The notes under the pieces: generated by a model
What the model was told of the DNA's origin: nothing
The model's input: only the letters and a program-made list of their open reading frames with translations
Databases searched by the model: none
Position numbers and translations under genes: made by a program
Assembly: GCA_945957375.1 (NCBI GenBank)
Contig: CAMFKX010000018.1
Span: 1-34,744 of the forward strand
DNA from: an uncultured Roseiarcus sp.
GTDB lineage: Bacteria; Pseudomonadota; Alphaproteobacteria; Rhizobiales; Beijerinckiaceae
Length of the DNA: 34,744 nt
Reading direction: 5' to 3'
In this document: positions 1 to 8,306 of the stretch, in pieces
How the letters are laid out: every line of letters starts with the position of its first letter
Numbering within the stretch: position 1 is the first letter of the stretch

Positions 1-12
1 TTGGGAGGGGCG

Positions 13-1506
13 TCACCGCGCCTTGAGCGCGCGAAAGGCCGCGTAGGCGCCCTCGAAGGCGTCGCGTTCGCGCGGCGGGTATCTGGTGAGCTCGGTCGAG
101 CGACGCACGATCGCGCGCCCTTCCTCGACGCCACCGATCTCGCCGCTGGCGATGAGCTGACACAGCATGTTGCCGGCGACCGTCGCCTCTTCCGGTCCGG
201 CGATCACCGGGACGCCCGCGGCGTCGGCCGTCGCCTGGGCCAGGAGCGGCGCCCGGACGCCGCCGCCGACGAGGTTGATCGCGTCGATCGCCGCTTGTCC
301 CGGCTGCGAGAGGGCGTCGATCGTATGCCGGTGGTTGAGGGCGATGCTGTCGTAGATCGCCCGCGTGACGGCGCCCGCGCCCTCCGGCGGCGCGACGCCG
401 CGCTCGGCGAACCACGACCCGATGGCGGCCGGCATGTCCGCGGGCTTGAGGAAGCGCGGATCGTCCGGATCGAAGACGAAGGCGAGCGGCGGCGCGCCCG
501 CCGCGGCGCGATCGAGGTCGGCGTAGTTTAGCCGGGCGGTCTCCGACCAGAGTCGTCGGCACTCCTGGAGAAGCCACAGCCCGGTGAGGATCCGGTGGTG
601 GACGATCGTCCCGCCGACCCCGCATTCGTTGGTGAAGTTGCCGGCGAGCGCGGCTTCAGAGAGATCTGGAGCGGAAAGTTCGCGGCCGAGCAGCGACCAA
701 GTGCCGCTGCTGAGAAAGGCCGCGCGCCCGCCGGGCGAGAACGGCGTCGCCGCGACCGCCGAGGCGGTGTCGTGGCCGGCGACGACGACGACGCGCGCCC
801 GATCGCCGAGCCCGGTCCTCTCTTGCACTTCCGGCAGCAGCGGGCCGAGCATGACCCCCGGTTCGACGAGCGGCGGCAGGAAGTGGCTCGCAAGACCGAG
901 GTCCTCGAGAACGTCGGGTCGCCAGGCTCTGCACGCGGGATCGAGCAGCTGCGAGGTCGAAGCGATTGTGACGTCCGACACGCGCCGCCCGGTGAGGAAG
1001 AAGTTAACGAGATCCGCGGTGAAGAGCAGCGTCGACGCCTCCCGCTGCAGCCAGGGCTGGTCACGCCGCTCCGCGTAGAGCTGGGCGAGCGTGTTGATCT
1101 GAATAGTCATCGCGCCGGTTCGCCGGTAAAGCTCCTCACGGCTTAGCCGTCGGTGAATCTCGTCGTAGACGCCGTCCGTGCGCGGGTCGCGCATGTGTCT
1201 CATCGGCGCCATCAGCCCGCCGCTAGCGTCGAGAAAGGCGTAGTCGACCCCCCAGGCGTCGACGCCGATGGTCACCGGCGACCGGCCGACGAGCGGCGCG
1301 GCGCGGCGCAGGCCTTCGATCACCTCGGCGTGGAGCCGCAGGACGTCCCAGTGCCAATGCCGCCCCAGACGCGACGGGCCATTCTCGAACCGGTGGATCT
1401 CCTCGGCGTGCAGCCTGCCTTCGTCGAGGCCGCCGAGATAGACCCGGCCGCTCGCATTGCCGAGGTCGAAGACGATGAGCTTCGCGGGGCCGGACTCGAG
1501 GCTCAT
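13..1506 (-). CDS. FGGY-family sugar kinase, rhamnulokinase-like
   Basis: This is a 497-residue carbohydrate kinase of the FGGY family, full length for the family, closest in feel to RhaB (L-rhamnulose kinase). An N-terminal nucleotide-fold start (DLGNASGRV, about 14-22), a substrate-side motif GVDAWGVDY (81-89) and GHDTASA (244-250, D246 the expected catalytic base) are visible. The C-terminal FGGY half carries LVGGGVRAPLL. The start codon at 1506 has a GGGAG ribosome site 8 nt upstream. It is the last visible gene of the operon, 25 bp after the psicose 3-epimerase, and there are no isomerase or aldolase genes for rhamnose nearby. I therefore infer that its substrate is a ketose made by the epimerase (for example D-fructose, D-allulose or L-xylulose) rather than rhamnulose. 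Family is certain; substrate is not. Confidence 0.9.
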   Translation of the reverse strand: MSLESGPAKLIVFDLGNASGRVYLGGLDEGRLHAEEIHRFENGPSRLGRHWHWDVLRLHAEVIEGLRRAAPLVGRSPVTIGVDAWGVDYAFLDASGGLMAPMRHMRDPRTDGVYDEIHRRLSREELYRRTGAMTIQINTLAQLYAERRDQPWLQREASTLLFTADLVNFFLTGRRVSDVTIASTSQLLDPACRAWRPDVLEDLGLASHFLPPLVEPGVMLGPLLPEVQERTGLGDRARVVVVAGHDTASAVAATPFSPGGRAAFLSSGTWSLLGRELSAPDLSEAALAGNFTNECGVGGTIVHHRILTGLWLLQECRRLWSETARLNYADLDRAAAGAPPLAFVFDPDDPRFLKPADMPAAIGSWFAERGVAPPEGAGAVTRAIYDSIALNHRHTIDALSQPGQAAIDAINLVGGGVRAPLLAQATADAAGVPVIAGPEEATVAGNMLCQLIASGEIGGVEEGRAIVRRSTELTRYPPRERDAFEGAYAAFRALKAR

Positions 1507-1531
1507 CGCTGGGTCTCCCGATGGCGGGACT

Positions 1532-2422
1532 TCAGCCCGCGGCGTTTCGCGACGTTCCGCCGAGAACGTATCGCGAAAACGTTACGGCCTGTCGCGCGGT
1601 TTCGTCCATCTGCGCCTCGTCGCCGCCGTCGCTCAGATCGCGCCAGACCTTGATGTCGCTGCCGACGCCGCCGCCCATCTTGACGAAGGGCTCCATCACG
1701 ACGGCGCCGCCGTAGCCGATCTCGCGCAGCGCCGATCCGATCTCGTGCCACGGCATGCGGCCCTTCCCGGGAACTCGGCGGTTGTTCTCGCCGGTGTGGA
1801 AGTGCCCGAGCAACGGACCCGCGGTACGGATCGCCGCCGAAAAACTGTCTTCCTCGATGTTCATGTGGAAGGTGTCGAGCATGACTTTGACGTTGGGCTT
1901 GTCGACCTCGCGGACGAAGGCGACGCCTTCCTCGGCGGTGTTGAGGACATGGTTTTCGAACCGGTTCAGAACCTCGATGCAGAGATTGACCCCAAGTCCG
2001 GCGGCGAAGTCGGCGAGGTCGGAGATGCCCTCGAGGCCGCGCGCGCGGTCTCCCGCCTTGTCGACCGGCTTCGAGTAGTCGATCGGCCAGTAGGAGTGGA
2101 GGGCGCCGCCGATCACGCGGATGTCGAGCTTCGCGAGGTTGCCGAGCGTCTCCTCGAAGAAGGCGCGGCCGGCCTTCCGGATCGCCGGATCCGGGGACGA
2201 CAGGTTCCGCTGCGGCGACGGTCCAAGTCCGGCGGTGAGCGTGATCCCGTTGGCGCGAGCCGCGCGGCCGATCTCGGCGATGTGCTCGGGTGCGTAGCCG
2301 TTCAGGTGGTGGGCCGCGATCTCGAGCACGTCGAAGCCCAGCTTCGCGACCTTCTCGACGTACTTGAGGCAGTCAGCGCTCCATTCCTGCTCCCAGTACG
2401 AATAATAAATGCCGAACTTCAT
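1532..2422 (-). CDS. D-psicose (D-allulose) 3-epimerase
   Basis: This 296-residue TIM-barrel enzyme (AP-endonuclease-2 fold, PF01261) interconverts ketohexoses at C3, classically D-allulose and D-fructose. It resembles the Agrobacterium tumefaciens enzyme over nearly its whole length as I recall that sequence: the IYYSYWE start, GGALHSYWPIDYS (105-117), CIEVLNRFENH (148-158), MLDTFHMNIEED (181-192) and RVPGKGRMPWHEIG (216-229). The metal and catalytic residues are present as E150, D183, H209 and E244. A strong GGAGGAG ribosome site precedes the ATG at 2422. It sits directly after two sugar permeases and before an FGGY kinase, which suggests that the operon imports a rare ketose, epimerises it and phosphorylates the product. 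Related enzymes also act on tagatose, sorbose and ribulose, so the physiological substrate is inferred. Confidence 0.93.
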   Translation of the reverse strand: MKFGIYYSYWEQEWSADCLKYVEKVAKLGFDVLEIAAHHLNGYAPEHIAEIGRAARANGITLTAGLGPSPQRNLSSPDPAIRKAGRAFFEETLGNLAKLDIRVIGGALHSYWPIDYSKPVDKAGDRARGLEGISDLADFAAGLGVNLCIEVLNRFENHVLNTAEEGVAFVREVDKPNVKVMLDTFHMNIEEDSFSAAIRTAGPLLGHFHTGENNRRVPGKGRMPWHEIGSALREIGYGGAVVMEPFVKMGGGVGSDIKVWRDLSDGGDEAQMDETARQAVTFSRYVLGGTSRNAAG

Positions 2423-2438
2423 GAACTCCTCCGGTTTG

Positions 2439-3455
2439 TTAGCGGCTTGCCTGGCCTGTCTCCGACCGCCGGAAGCCGGCCGCCAGAGTCCGCAGCGTCG
2501 AGGATCGCGCGACCATCACGGCGATCAGGAACAGTCCCCAGACGGCGGTTGAAAGATGTTGGCTGGCCCCGAGCAGGTTGAGGCCCGACGACAGCGTCTG
2601 CAGGATGAGCAACGAGACGAAAACGGGCGCGACCCGGCCGAAGCCGCCGAACGGATCGACGCCGCCGAGGAAGCACGCGAGCACGGTCACCAGCAGCAGG
2701 GCGTCGCCGTGCCCGACCCGCACGGAGTTGAAGCGGGTCAGCATGATGATCCCGGCGAGGGCGCACATGACCCCGGAGAGCGCGTAGACCAGCGTCAGGG
2801 AGCGCTTGACGGCGAGGCCGGAATATTCGCTCGCCCGCGGGTTGGAGCCGATCATCGCAACCGAGAACCCGTGCCGCGTGCGCGCGAGCAGCACGTGCCA
2901 GACGACGGCCGCCACGATGAAGACGACCATCGGCGCCGGAATCCCGAGGATCGAGCCGTGTCCGATCTCGCGCAGGAAGTCGGGGAAGCCCGAGATATCG
3001 CCGCCGCGCGTAAGGAATTCGCCCAAGCCGCGCAGGAAGATCATCATCGCGAGCGAGGCGAGGATCGGGTGCGCGCCGAAATAGGCGATGGTCGCGCCCA
3101 TGGCCGCGCCCGACGCGCCGCCGACGGCGAGCGCCGCCACGACGCCGACGACGAACGCGAAGACGCCGGCCTGCGGGCCGCCGTTCATGTTGAGGATCCA
3201 GGCCAGGGTCAGTCCGCTGAGGTTCGCCGTGGCGATGATCGCGAGGTTGATGCCGTTGGACATGATCGGCGCAAGCATGGCTAGCGTGAGCAGGCCGAGA
3301 TCCGGCAGCTGGAACGCGATCGAACCGAAGTTGGCGGCGCTCAGGAAATGCGGCGTCGTGAGGCCGAAGACGACCAGGATGACGACGAACAGTCCGACCA
3401 GCCCCGGGACGTCGCGCCCCAACGCGCGACCCATGCGTTCAGTGAGAGCTTGCAT
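2439..3455 (-). CDS. Sugar ABC transporter permease (second subunit), RbsC-type
   Basis: A 338-residue polytopic membrane protein of the BPD_transp_2 family (ribose/xylose-type inner-membrane permease). Many hydrophobic segments are visible, along with the family motif region ANLSGLTLAW and the conserved loop GSNPRASEYSGL, which corresponds to the EAA-like cytoplasmic loop contacting the ATPase. A longer frame opens at 3500, but the ATG at 3455 is preceded by GAGGAGG at good spacing and gives the usual family length, so I chose it. The gene overlaps the end of the upstream permease by 17 bp, as expected for a translationally coupled pair. With its neighbour it probably forms a heterodimeric channel for the ketose bound by the protein encoded at 6020-7021. 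Confidence 0.9.
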   Translation of the reverse strand: MQALTERMGRALGRDVPGLVGLFVVILVVFGLTTPHFLSAANFGSIAFQLPDLGLLTLAMLAPIMSNGINLAIIATANLSGLTLAWILNMNGGPQAGVFAFVVGVVAALAVGGASGAAMGATIAYFGAHPILASLAMMIFLRGLGEFLTRGGDISGFPDFLREIGHGSILGIPAPMVVFIVAAVVWHVLLARTRHGFSVAMIGSNPRASEYSGLAVKRSLTLVYALSGVMCALAGIIMLTRFNSVRVGHGDALLLVTVLACFLGGVDPFGGFGRVAPVFVSLLILQTLSSGLNLLGASQHLSTAVWGLFLIAVMVARSSTLRTLAAGFRRSETGQASR

Positions 3456-4437
3456 GACCGCGCCTCCTCGAGCCGCCCGCGAGGAGCGCGCCCAGATCAA
3501 CGTTCGAGAGCGAGATGGCGCCGAGTATCGTCAACCCGATCACCATCTTGAATGCGTAGGGCGAGACGCCGAGCAGATTGAGCCCGTTCTGCACCACCGC
3601 AACCAGCATCACGCCGAGGAAACAGCCGAATACGGAACCCCGACCGCCGCCGAGCCTTGCGCCGCCAAGCACGATGGCGGCAAGCACGTCGAGTTCCCGC
3701 CCGATCAGCGCGTTGGGGACGACCTCCTGCGCGAGATTGACCTGCATGAGGCCGCCGACGCCGGCCATGAGCCCCATCCAGCCGTAGGCGATGAACTGTA
3801 TCTTCACCGTCGCGACGCCGGCCCGCCGGGCGCCTTCGGGATTGTCTCCGAAGGCGTAGATCTGGCGGCCTGTCGTCGTGCGGGTGATCAGGAACCAGGT
3901 CGCCGCCATCGCCGCGGCCATGGCGGCGACCGGAAGCATCAGCGACGCCCCCTCTCCGAGGGACGCGGCCGCGATCCGGTCGGTCCACCAGTCGGGCAGG
4001 TCGTAGATCGACCGCCCGGAGGTCATGAACATGAGAAGTCCGAAGAGCGCGTTGAAGGTGGCGATGGTGACGATGATCGACGTGATCCGGAATCCGGCGA
4101 TCAGCACTGCGTTGACGCAACCGATCGCGATCCCGAACGCTCCGGCGAACAGGAGGCCGAGGATCCAGTCGCCTCCGCCGATGGCGAGCAAGACGAGCGC
4201 CGTCAGGTACTGCGTGACCGACGCCGCGACAGCGAAGGAGATGTCGATGCCGCCGGCGATCAGGACCACGAGCAGTCCCACCGCCCAGATGACGTTGACC
4301 GCGTTGTTGTTCATCAGCGAGGCGAAGTTGCCGGCGGTGAAGAAACTCGGCGAGGCGAAGGCGAGGAACGCGATCAGGACGGCGAGGACGATCAAGATGC
4401 GCGCCTCGCCCTCGTGGGTCCGAAGATAGTCACGCAT
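3439..4437 (-). CDS. Sugar ABC transporter permease (first subunit), RbsC-type
   Basis: A 332-residue BPD_transp_2 permease. It contains LLVVLIAGGIDISF near residue 65, a hallmark of RbsC-like permeases, and the cytoplasmic loop GDNPEGARRAGV. The frame is open from 4491, but the ATG at 4437 overlaps the last 8 bases of the upstream ATPase gene (ATGCGTGA) and gives a start MRDYLRTHEG with a normal amphipathic N-terminus, so translational coupling is the likely mode of initiation. It lies between the ATPase gene and the second permease gene. The substrate is inferred from the operon to be a ketose such as allulose. Confidence 0.9.
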   Translation of the reverse strand: MRDYLRTHEGEARILIVLAVLIAFLAFASPSFFTAGNFASLMNNNAVNVIWAVGLLVVLIAGGIDISFAVAASVTQYLTALVLLAIGGGDWILGLLFAGAFGIAIGCVNAVLIAGFRITSIIVTIATFNALFGLLMFMTSGRSIYDLPDWWTDRIAAASLGEGASLMLPVAAMAAAMAATWFLITRTTTGRQIYAFGDNPEGARRAGVATVKIQFIAYGWMGLMAGVGGLMQVNLAQEVVPNALIGRELDVLAAIVLGGARLGGGRGSVFGCFLGVMLVAVVQNGLNLLGVSPYAFKMVIGLTILGAISLSNVDLGALLAGGSRRRGHASSH

Positions 4438-5947
4438 AGACGGCGCGCTCCAGGTCGGCGATCGCGATGCGGCGGGGGTCGAATTCCGCAACGATCCGGC
4501 CGCCGGCCATGTGCAGGACGCGGTCGGAATGGAAATAGACCTCGGAGACCTCGTCCGAAATCATGAGGATGGCGATGCCGCGATCGGCGAGGCCGCGCAC
4601 GATCCGGTAGATCCCGTCGCGCGCGCCGACGTCGACGCCGACGGTCGGGCAGTCGAGGATCAGGAGCCTGGGCGAGGTCGCGAGCCACTTCGCCAGCACG
4701 ACGCGCTGCTGATTTCCGCCGGAAAGGGTCGACACGGCGTCGTCCGGCCGGCCGATCTTGATGGCGAACTCGTTGATCCCCTTCGTGACGGCGGCGGATT
4801 TCCTGGCCTCGGAGATGAGACCGCCGGCGCCTGTGATCGCTTTCAGGATGGTGATCACCGTGTTGTCGGCGATCGACTGCGGCTGCACGAGGCCGAGCGC
4901 GAGGCGATCCTCGGAGACGTAGGCCACCCCCGCGCGGATGGCCTCGCGGTTGCTTGCGAAGGCGACCGGCGACCCCGAAAGGCGGATCACGCCGGCGTCC
5001 GCCCGGGCCATGCCGAAGAGCGTGTGGGCGAGTTCCGTGCGTCCGGCGCCGATCAGCCCGATCAGGCCCACGATCTCTCCGGCGCGCACCGTCAGGTCGA
5101 CGCCTTCGTACTCGCCCCTCCGGGTCAGGCCTGCGGTCTGGACGACGATCGGCTTTTCGCCGACGTCTCGGGCGGTGACGGCCTGATCGAAGCGCCTGCC
5201 GGTCATCAGCTCGGTCAGGCGCGACTGCGTCATGTCCGCGGCGTTGAACACGCCGACCAGCCGCCCGTCGCGCAGCACTGTGACGCGGCTCGAGACCTCC
5301 AGCACCTCCGCGAGCCGATGGCTCACGAAGACCACGGCGACGCCGGAGGCGGAGAGCGTGCGGACGACGGCGAGCAGATGGTCGGTTTCGGCCTGCGTGA
5401 GGGAGGCGGTGGGCTCGTCCATGAAAATGAGCTTCGCGTCCGCCGCGAGCGCGCGCGCGATCGCGACCAGTTGCCTGCCGGAGATCGGCAGGCTCCGGAG
5501 CCTCGCGGCGAGATCGAGGGTCACGCCGAGCTTGGCGAGCGCGGTCCGCGCGGTTGCGCGGATCGCGCGGTAGTTGACGAGCCGCGGCGCGCCGACGAGG
5601 CCGTCGAAGGCGATGTTCTCTGCGACCGACATCTCGGGGAAGAGCGCAAGGTCCTGCCAGATCACCGCAACGCCGCGGGCTCGGGCGAGCTTGGGCGTCA
5701 ACGACGTGACGCTCTCGCCGAAATAGTCGGTCCGCGCGCCGGGCGCGGCCTGATAGACGCCGGCGACGACCTTGATCAGCGTGCTCTTGCCGCTGCCATT
5801 TTCGCCCGCGAGGCAGTGCACTTCGCCGCGGCCGACCGAGAACGACACGTCGTCGAGCGCCTGAACGCCGCCGAAGCGGACCGAGACGTGTTCGAAGCGG
5901 ATCGCCTCGGAAGCGGGGATCGGGGAGGCTGGCGACGGCGATGTCAT
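4430..5947 (-). CDS. Sugar ABC transporter ATP-binding protein, RbsA-type double ATPase
   Basis: A 505-residue protein with two ABC nucleotide-binding domains in tandem, the usual layout of ribose-type importers. The first domain has a good Walker A (GENGSGKST) and Walker B (LIFMDEPTASL) but a degenerate signature (LPISGRQ). The second domain has a degenerate Walker A (GLIGAGRTE), a canonical signature LSGGNQQ, and a Walker B reading LLILDCPTVGVD, where Cys replaces the catalytic Glu; I checked this on the DNA (TGC codon). Such asymmetry occurs in this family. The start at 5947 lacks a clear ribosome site and follows a strong hairpin (5986-6013), which would lower its yield relative to the binding protein. 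It energises uptake through the two downstream permeases. Confidence 0.92.
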   Translation of the reverse strand: MTSPSPASPIPASEAIRFEHVSVRFGGVQALDDVSFSVGRGEVHCLAGENGSGKSTLIKVVAGVYQAAPGARTDYFGESVTSLTPKLARARGVAVIWQDLALFPEMSVAENIAFDGLVGAPRLVNYRAIRATARTALAKLGVTLDLAARLRSLPISGRQLVAIARALAADAKLIFMDEPTASLTQAETDHLLAVVRTLSASGVAVVFVSHRLAEVLEVSSRVTVLRDGRLVGVFNAADMTQSRLTELMTGRRFDQAVTARDVGEKPIVVQTAGLTRRGEYEGVDLTVRAGEIVGLIGLIGAGRTELAHTLFGMARADAGVIRLSGSPVAFASNREAIRAGVAYVSEDRLALGLVQPQSIADNTVITILKAITGAGGLISEARKSAAVTKGINEFAIKIGRPDDAVSTLSGGNQQRVVLAKWLATSPRLLILDCPTVGVDVGARDGIYRIVRGLADRGIAILMISDEVSEVYFHSDRVLHMAGGRIVAEFDPRRIAIADLERAVYA

Positions 5948-5985
5948 GGATTTTCGCGCGTTCTGGATTGTCGTCCGAGGGTGAA

Positions 5986-6013
5986 GGCCTCTCCCGCTCG
6001 CGCGGGAGAGGCC
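5986..6013 (-). terminator. Perfect 12-bp hairpin between binding-protein and ATPase genes
   Basis: GGCCTCTCCCGC and its exact complement GCGGGAGAGGCC are separated by 4 nt. The stem starts 7 bp after the stop codon of the binding-protein gene. No T-run follows on the minus strand, so it is more likely an mRNA-stabilising or partial-termination element that keeps binding protein in excess over the membrane components than a full terminator. Confidence 0.7.
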
Positions 6014-6019
6014 GGAGGG

Positions 6020-7021
6020 TCAGAGGCCCAGGTCGGCGAGCTTGTCGACCGTTTCCTTGTTGATCGGCTGAAGGTTGTCCGTGATGATATTGTGGGTCTT
6101 CGGATCGGGATGGATGACCCCGAGGCCTTCGATCGTCATGCCGTCCTTGAGCTCCTGGCCGTTGGCCAACATCTTGCCGACGCGGACGAACACGCGCCCG
6201 GCTTCGGCCGGGTTCCAGATGAACCCCCCGGTGATCGCCCCTTCCTTGATCAGCTTGCGGCCCTGGCCCGGCGAGAAAGGCCCGACCACGAACACCTTGC
6301 CGACCTGGCCCTTCTCCTCGATCGCGCGGGCCGCGCCGATCGGCCCCTGGCTGCCGAAAGCGAGGAAGCCATGCAGGTTCGGATGAGCCGACATGAGGTC
6401 GAGGGCAGTCTTGCGGCTGTCGTCGACGTTCTCGGCGACGCCGTACCGTTCGCCGACCGGCTTCATGTCGGGATACTTCTCCTTCAGATAGGCGATCGCC
6501 GCGTCGGCCCAGGCGTTGTGGAGCGGAACCGTCAGCGAGCCGACATAGACCGCATATTCGCCCTTGCCGCCCATCGTCTTGGCGAGCAGCTCGGCGTGCG
6601 CCTCGCCGAAGCCCTTGGACGAGGCGAGTTCGAAGTCCACGTCCTTGTTCTGGATGCCGGGGCCCTCGTGCGCGACGACCTTGATGCCGGCGTCGCGCGC
6701 CTTCTGGAGCACGGGCTCCAAGGCCTTCTCGTCGTTCGGCACGACGCCGATGACGTTCACCTTCTTGGCGATCAGGTCCTCGATCGCACGGACCTGCAGC
6801 GCCGGATCGGCGCTGGTCGGGCCGATCATGAAGGCGTCGACGCCGTCCTTGGCGCCCACTTCCTTGATCCCCATCTCCATGGCGTTGAACCACGGAATGC
6901 CGCCGATCTTCACGACGACGCCCATCGTGGGCTTGTCGGCTGCGAGAGCGCCTGTTGCAAGCACGACCGCAAAGGCGGCGCCGGCCAACAGGGCGCGTCT
7001 GGTTACTGAAAGAGCTGTCAT
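6020..7021 (-). CDS. Periplasmic sugar-binding protein of ABC importer (type 1, RbsB-like)
   Basis: A 333-residue exported solute-binding protein of the PF13407 class. The N-terminus has an arginine pair followed by a hydrophobic stretch ending ATGALAADKP, so Sec export with cleavage after ALA is likely; the SVTRRALL sequence only loosely resembles a Tat signal. The mature part begins KPTMGVVVKIGGIPWFNAMEMG, the usual first strand and helix of the fold, and contains FMIGPTSADPALQVRAIEDLI. The gene follows the repressor gene by 4 nt, and its ribosome site (GGGAGG) lies inside the last codons of the repressor. It is the specificity component of the region A transporter; the ligand is inferred from the neighbouring allulose epimerase. 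Confidence 0.92.
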   Translation of the reverse strand: MTALSVTRRALLAGAAFAVVLATGALAADKPTMGVVVKIGGIPWFNAMEMGIKEVGAKDGVDAFMIGPTSADPALQVRAIEDLIAKKVNVIGVVPNDEKALEPVLQKARDAGIKVVAHEGPGIQNKDVDFELASSKGFGEAHAELLAKTMGGKGEYAVYVGSLTVPLHNAWADAAIAYLKEKYPDMKPVGERYGVAENVDDSRKTALDLMSAHPNLHGFLAFGSQGPIGAARAIEEKGQVGKVFVVGPFSPGQGRKLIKEGAITGGFIWNPAEAGRVFVRVGKMLANGQELKDGMTIEGLGVIHPDPKTHNIITDNLQPINKETVDKLADLGL

Positions 7022-7025
7022 CGCT

Positions 7026-8183
7026 TCACTTGCCTCCCATCATTCGCCCCTCGGGCGCGTTGCGGATCGGTTGATCCGGTCGATCTGGGTCGGATGGAGA
7101 CCCAGAATTCCTTGGACTGGTTCGAAGGCCTCCGATCCAGCTCCGGCCAGCCCGCGCGTCGGTCCGCGCGCGGGCGTCGACGACGGGGATCGTCGACGCC
7201 CGAACCTTGAGTTCACACGGCAGCAGAACATGCTCGGCGGGCGAGGCGTCGCCCTTGATCCGCGCGCTCAGCCTGTCCCAGGCGATGCGGCCGATGTCGC
7301 GGACGGGCTGGGCGATCGCGGTCAGGGGGGTCCGGCGAGCGCGCATCCAGGTGTAATCGTCGAAGCCGATCAGCGAGATGTCGTCGGGAACGCGGAGACC
7401 CCGCTCGGCGATCGTCGCGAGCGCGCTCAGGGTGGTGAAATTGGTGAGCGCCAGGACGGCGGTGGGCGCCGGATTGCGATCGAACCAGTCGGAAAGGCGA
7501 GCGAGGGCGGTCTCGTCCGACAGGCCGAGTTCGACGATCGCCGGTTCGGGCAGTCCATGGGCGCGAAGCGCTTCCCGCGCGCCGCAGCAACGTTGTCGGA
7601 TGTTGGCGAGGCCGAGGGTGGTCGCGGCGATCAGGATGGTCCTGTGTCCGAGTTCGATGAGGTGTCTCGCCCCGGCGGCGCCGGCATTCTCGTTATCGAT
7701 CGAAACGGTGTCGGCCGAAGGATTGCCAGTGACGCGATCCGCGATCACGTACGGCGTCCTCGACGCCTCGACGAGTTCGCGCCCCGCGAACCCGTCGGAA
7801 CAGGGAATGACGATCAGCCCGGCCGGACGCCACGCGAGGATCGCCTTGAGCCGGGATCTCTCCATCGAGTCCGCGCCATGGGAACTCGCGACGATGACTT
7901 CGTACCCTTCCGGCGCGAGCGTCTTTTCGACGGACGAGACGATCGCGGTGAAAAAGGGGTTGTCGAGATCGGGGACCAGGATCGCGACGATGCGCGTCCC
8001 GCCGGACCGGAGGGTTGAGGCGCGCGGATCGGCCCGGTAGTCGAGCGCCTCGACTGCGGCTTCGACCTTCGCGACCAGCGCAGCACTCACCGGCTTCCGA
8101 CCAGTCAACACGTTCGAGACGGTGGCCGGCGAGACCCCTGCGAGCTTCGCGACGTCATTGATCGAAGCGGACCTTTCGATCAT
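7026..8183 (-). CDS. LacI-family repressor of the ketose operon, with C-terminal extension
   Basis: A 385-residue LacI/GalR regulator. Residues 6-55 form the helix-turn-helix and hinge (SINDVAKLAGVSPATVSNVL), followed by a periplasmic-binding-protein-like sensor domain (VPDLDNPFF; LIGFDDYTW). The start MIERSAS at 8183 was preferred to the 24-residue-longer frame because the HTH normally begins within a few residues. The family usually ends near the motif ELKVRAST (residues about 325-331); here about 50 low-complexity Arg/Pro/Ser residues follow. This tail covers a 7-bp hairpin (7085-7105) and the ribosome site of the next gene, suggesting that a former intergenic stretch is being read through. 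It is the first gene of the operon and probably controls it through the operator at 8217-8236. Confidence 0.92.
   Translation of the reverse strand: MIERSASINDVAKLAGVSPATVSNVLTGRKPVSAALVAKVEAAVEALDYRADPRASTLRSGGTRIVAILVPDLDNPFFTAIVSSVEKTLAPEGYEVIVASSHGADSMERSRLKAILAWRPAGLIVIPCSDGFAGRELVEASRTPYVIADRVTGNPSADTVSIDNENAGAAGARHLIELGHRTILIAATTLGLANIRQRCCGAREALRAHGLPEPAIVELGLSDETALARLSDWFDRNPAPTAVLALTNFTTLSALATIAERGLRVPDDISLIGFDDYTWMRARRTPLTAIAQPVRDIGRIAWDRLSARIKGDASPAEHVLLPCELKVRASTIPVVDARARTDARAGRSWIGGLRTSPRNSGSPSDPDRPDQPIRNAPEGRMMGGK
7085..7105 (-). repeat. Hairpin inside the repressor's C-terminal tail
   Basis: CTGGGTC and GACCCAG form perfect 7-bp arms around a 7-nt loop, located in the atypical 3' tail of the LacI gene, about 64 bp before the binding-protein start. 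It may once have been intergenic, and could modulate translation or processing of the downstream message. Confidence 0.45.
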
Positions 8184-8216
8184 CGCCCTCAGACTTTCGC
8201 TCCCGGAAAATGCTTG

Positions 8217-8236
8217 CCTGTAAATCGTTTTACAGG
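8217..8236. promoter_or_regulatory. LacI-type operator overlapping the operon promoter
   Basis: CCTGTAAATCGTTTTACAGG has perfect 8-bp arms (CCTGTAAA / TTTACAGG) around a TCGT centre whose middle CG is typical of LacI-family operators. It lies 34 bp upstream of the repressor ATG. On the minus strand a plausible promoter overlaps it: TTGCGA at 8255-8250, 17-nt spacer, TAAAAC at 8232-8227. Binding here would block the promoter and give autoregulation of the whole ketose operon. Confidence 0.85.
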
Positions 8237-8241
8237 GGTTG

Positions 8242-8294
8242 CGGGCCGCTCGCAAGAGGGCGCGTCCAACCGACCGCGTCGACGGGCCGCTCGC
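8242..8294 (+). repeat. Short direct repeat CGGGCCGCTCGC, two copies
   Basis: The 12-mer CGGGCCGCTCGC occurs at 8242-8253 and 8283-8294, 41 bp apart, in the gap between the two operons. The first copy overlaps the proposed -35 element of the ketose operon. It could be chance in GC-rich DNA. Confidence 0.4.
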
Positions 8295-8306
8295 TTTGGG
8301 CCTGGG

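Noticed and set aside
13-1506. Assignment as rhaB in a rhamnose operon
   Set aside because: No rhamnose isomerase, aldolase or RhaS-type regulator is present, and the neighbours point to ketose metabolism; only family level is claimed.
4392-6893. 833-codon open frame on the minus strand and 832-codon frame on the plus strand across the ABC transporter genes
   Set aside because: Both are shadow frames of well-supported ATPase and binding-protein genes in GC-rich DNA, with Arg-rich low-complexity translations.
6020-7021. Tat export signal on the binding protein (SVTRRALL)
   Set aside because: The motif lacks the usual residues after RR (no FLK-like pattern), and an arginine pair is common in Sec signals of sugar-binding proteins.
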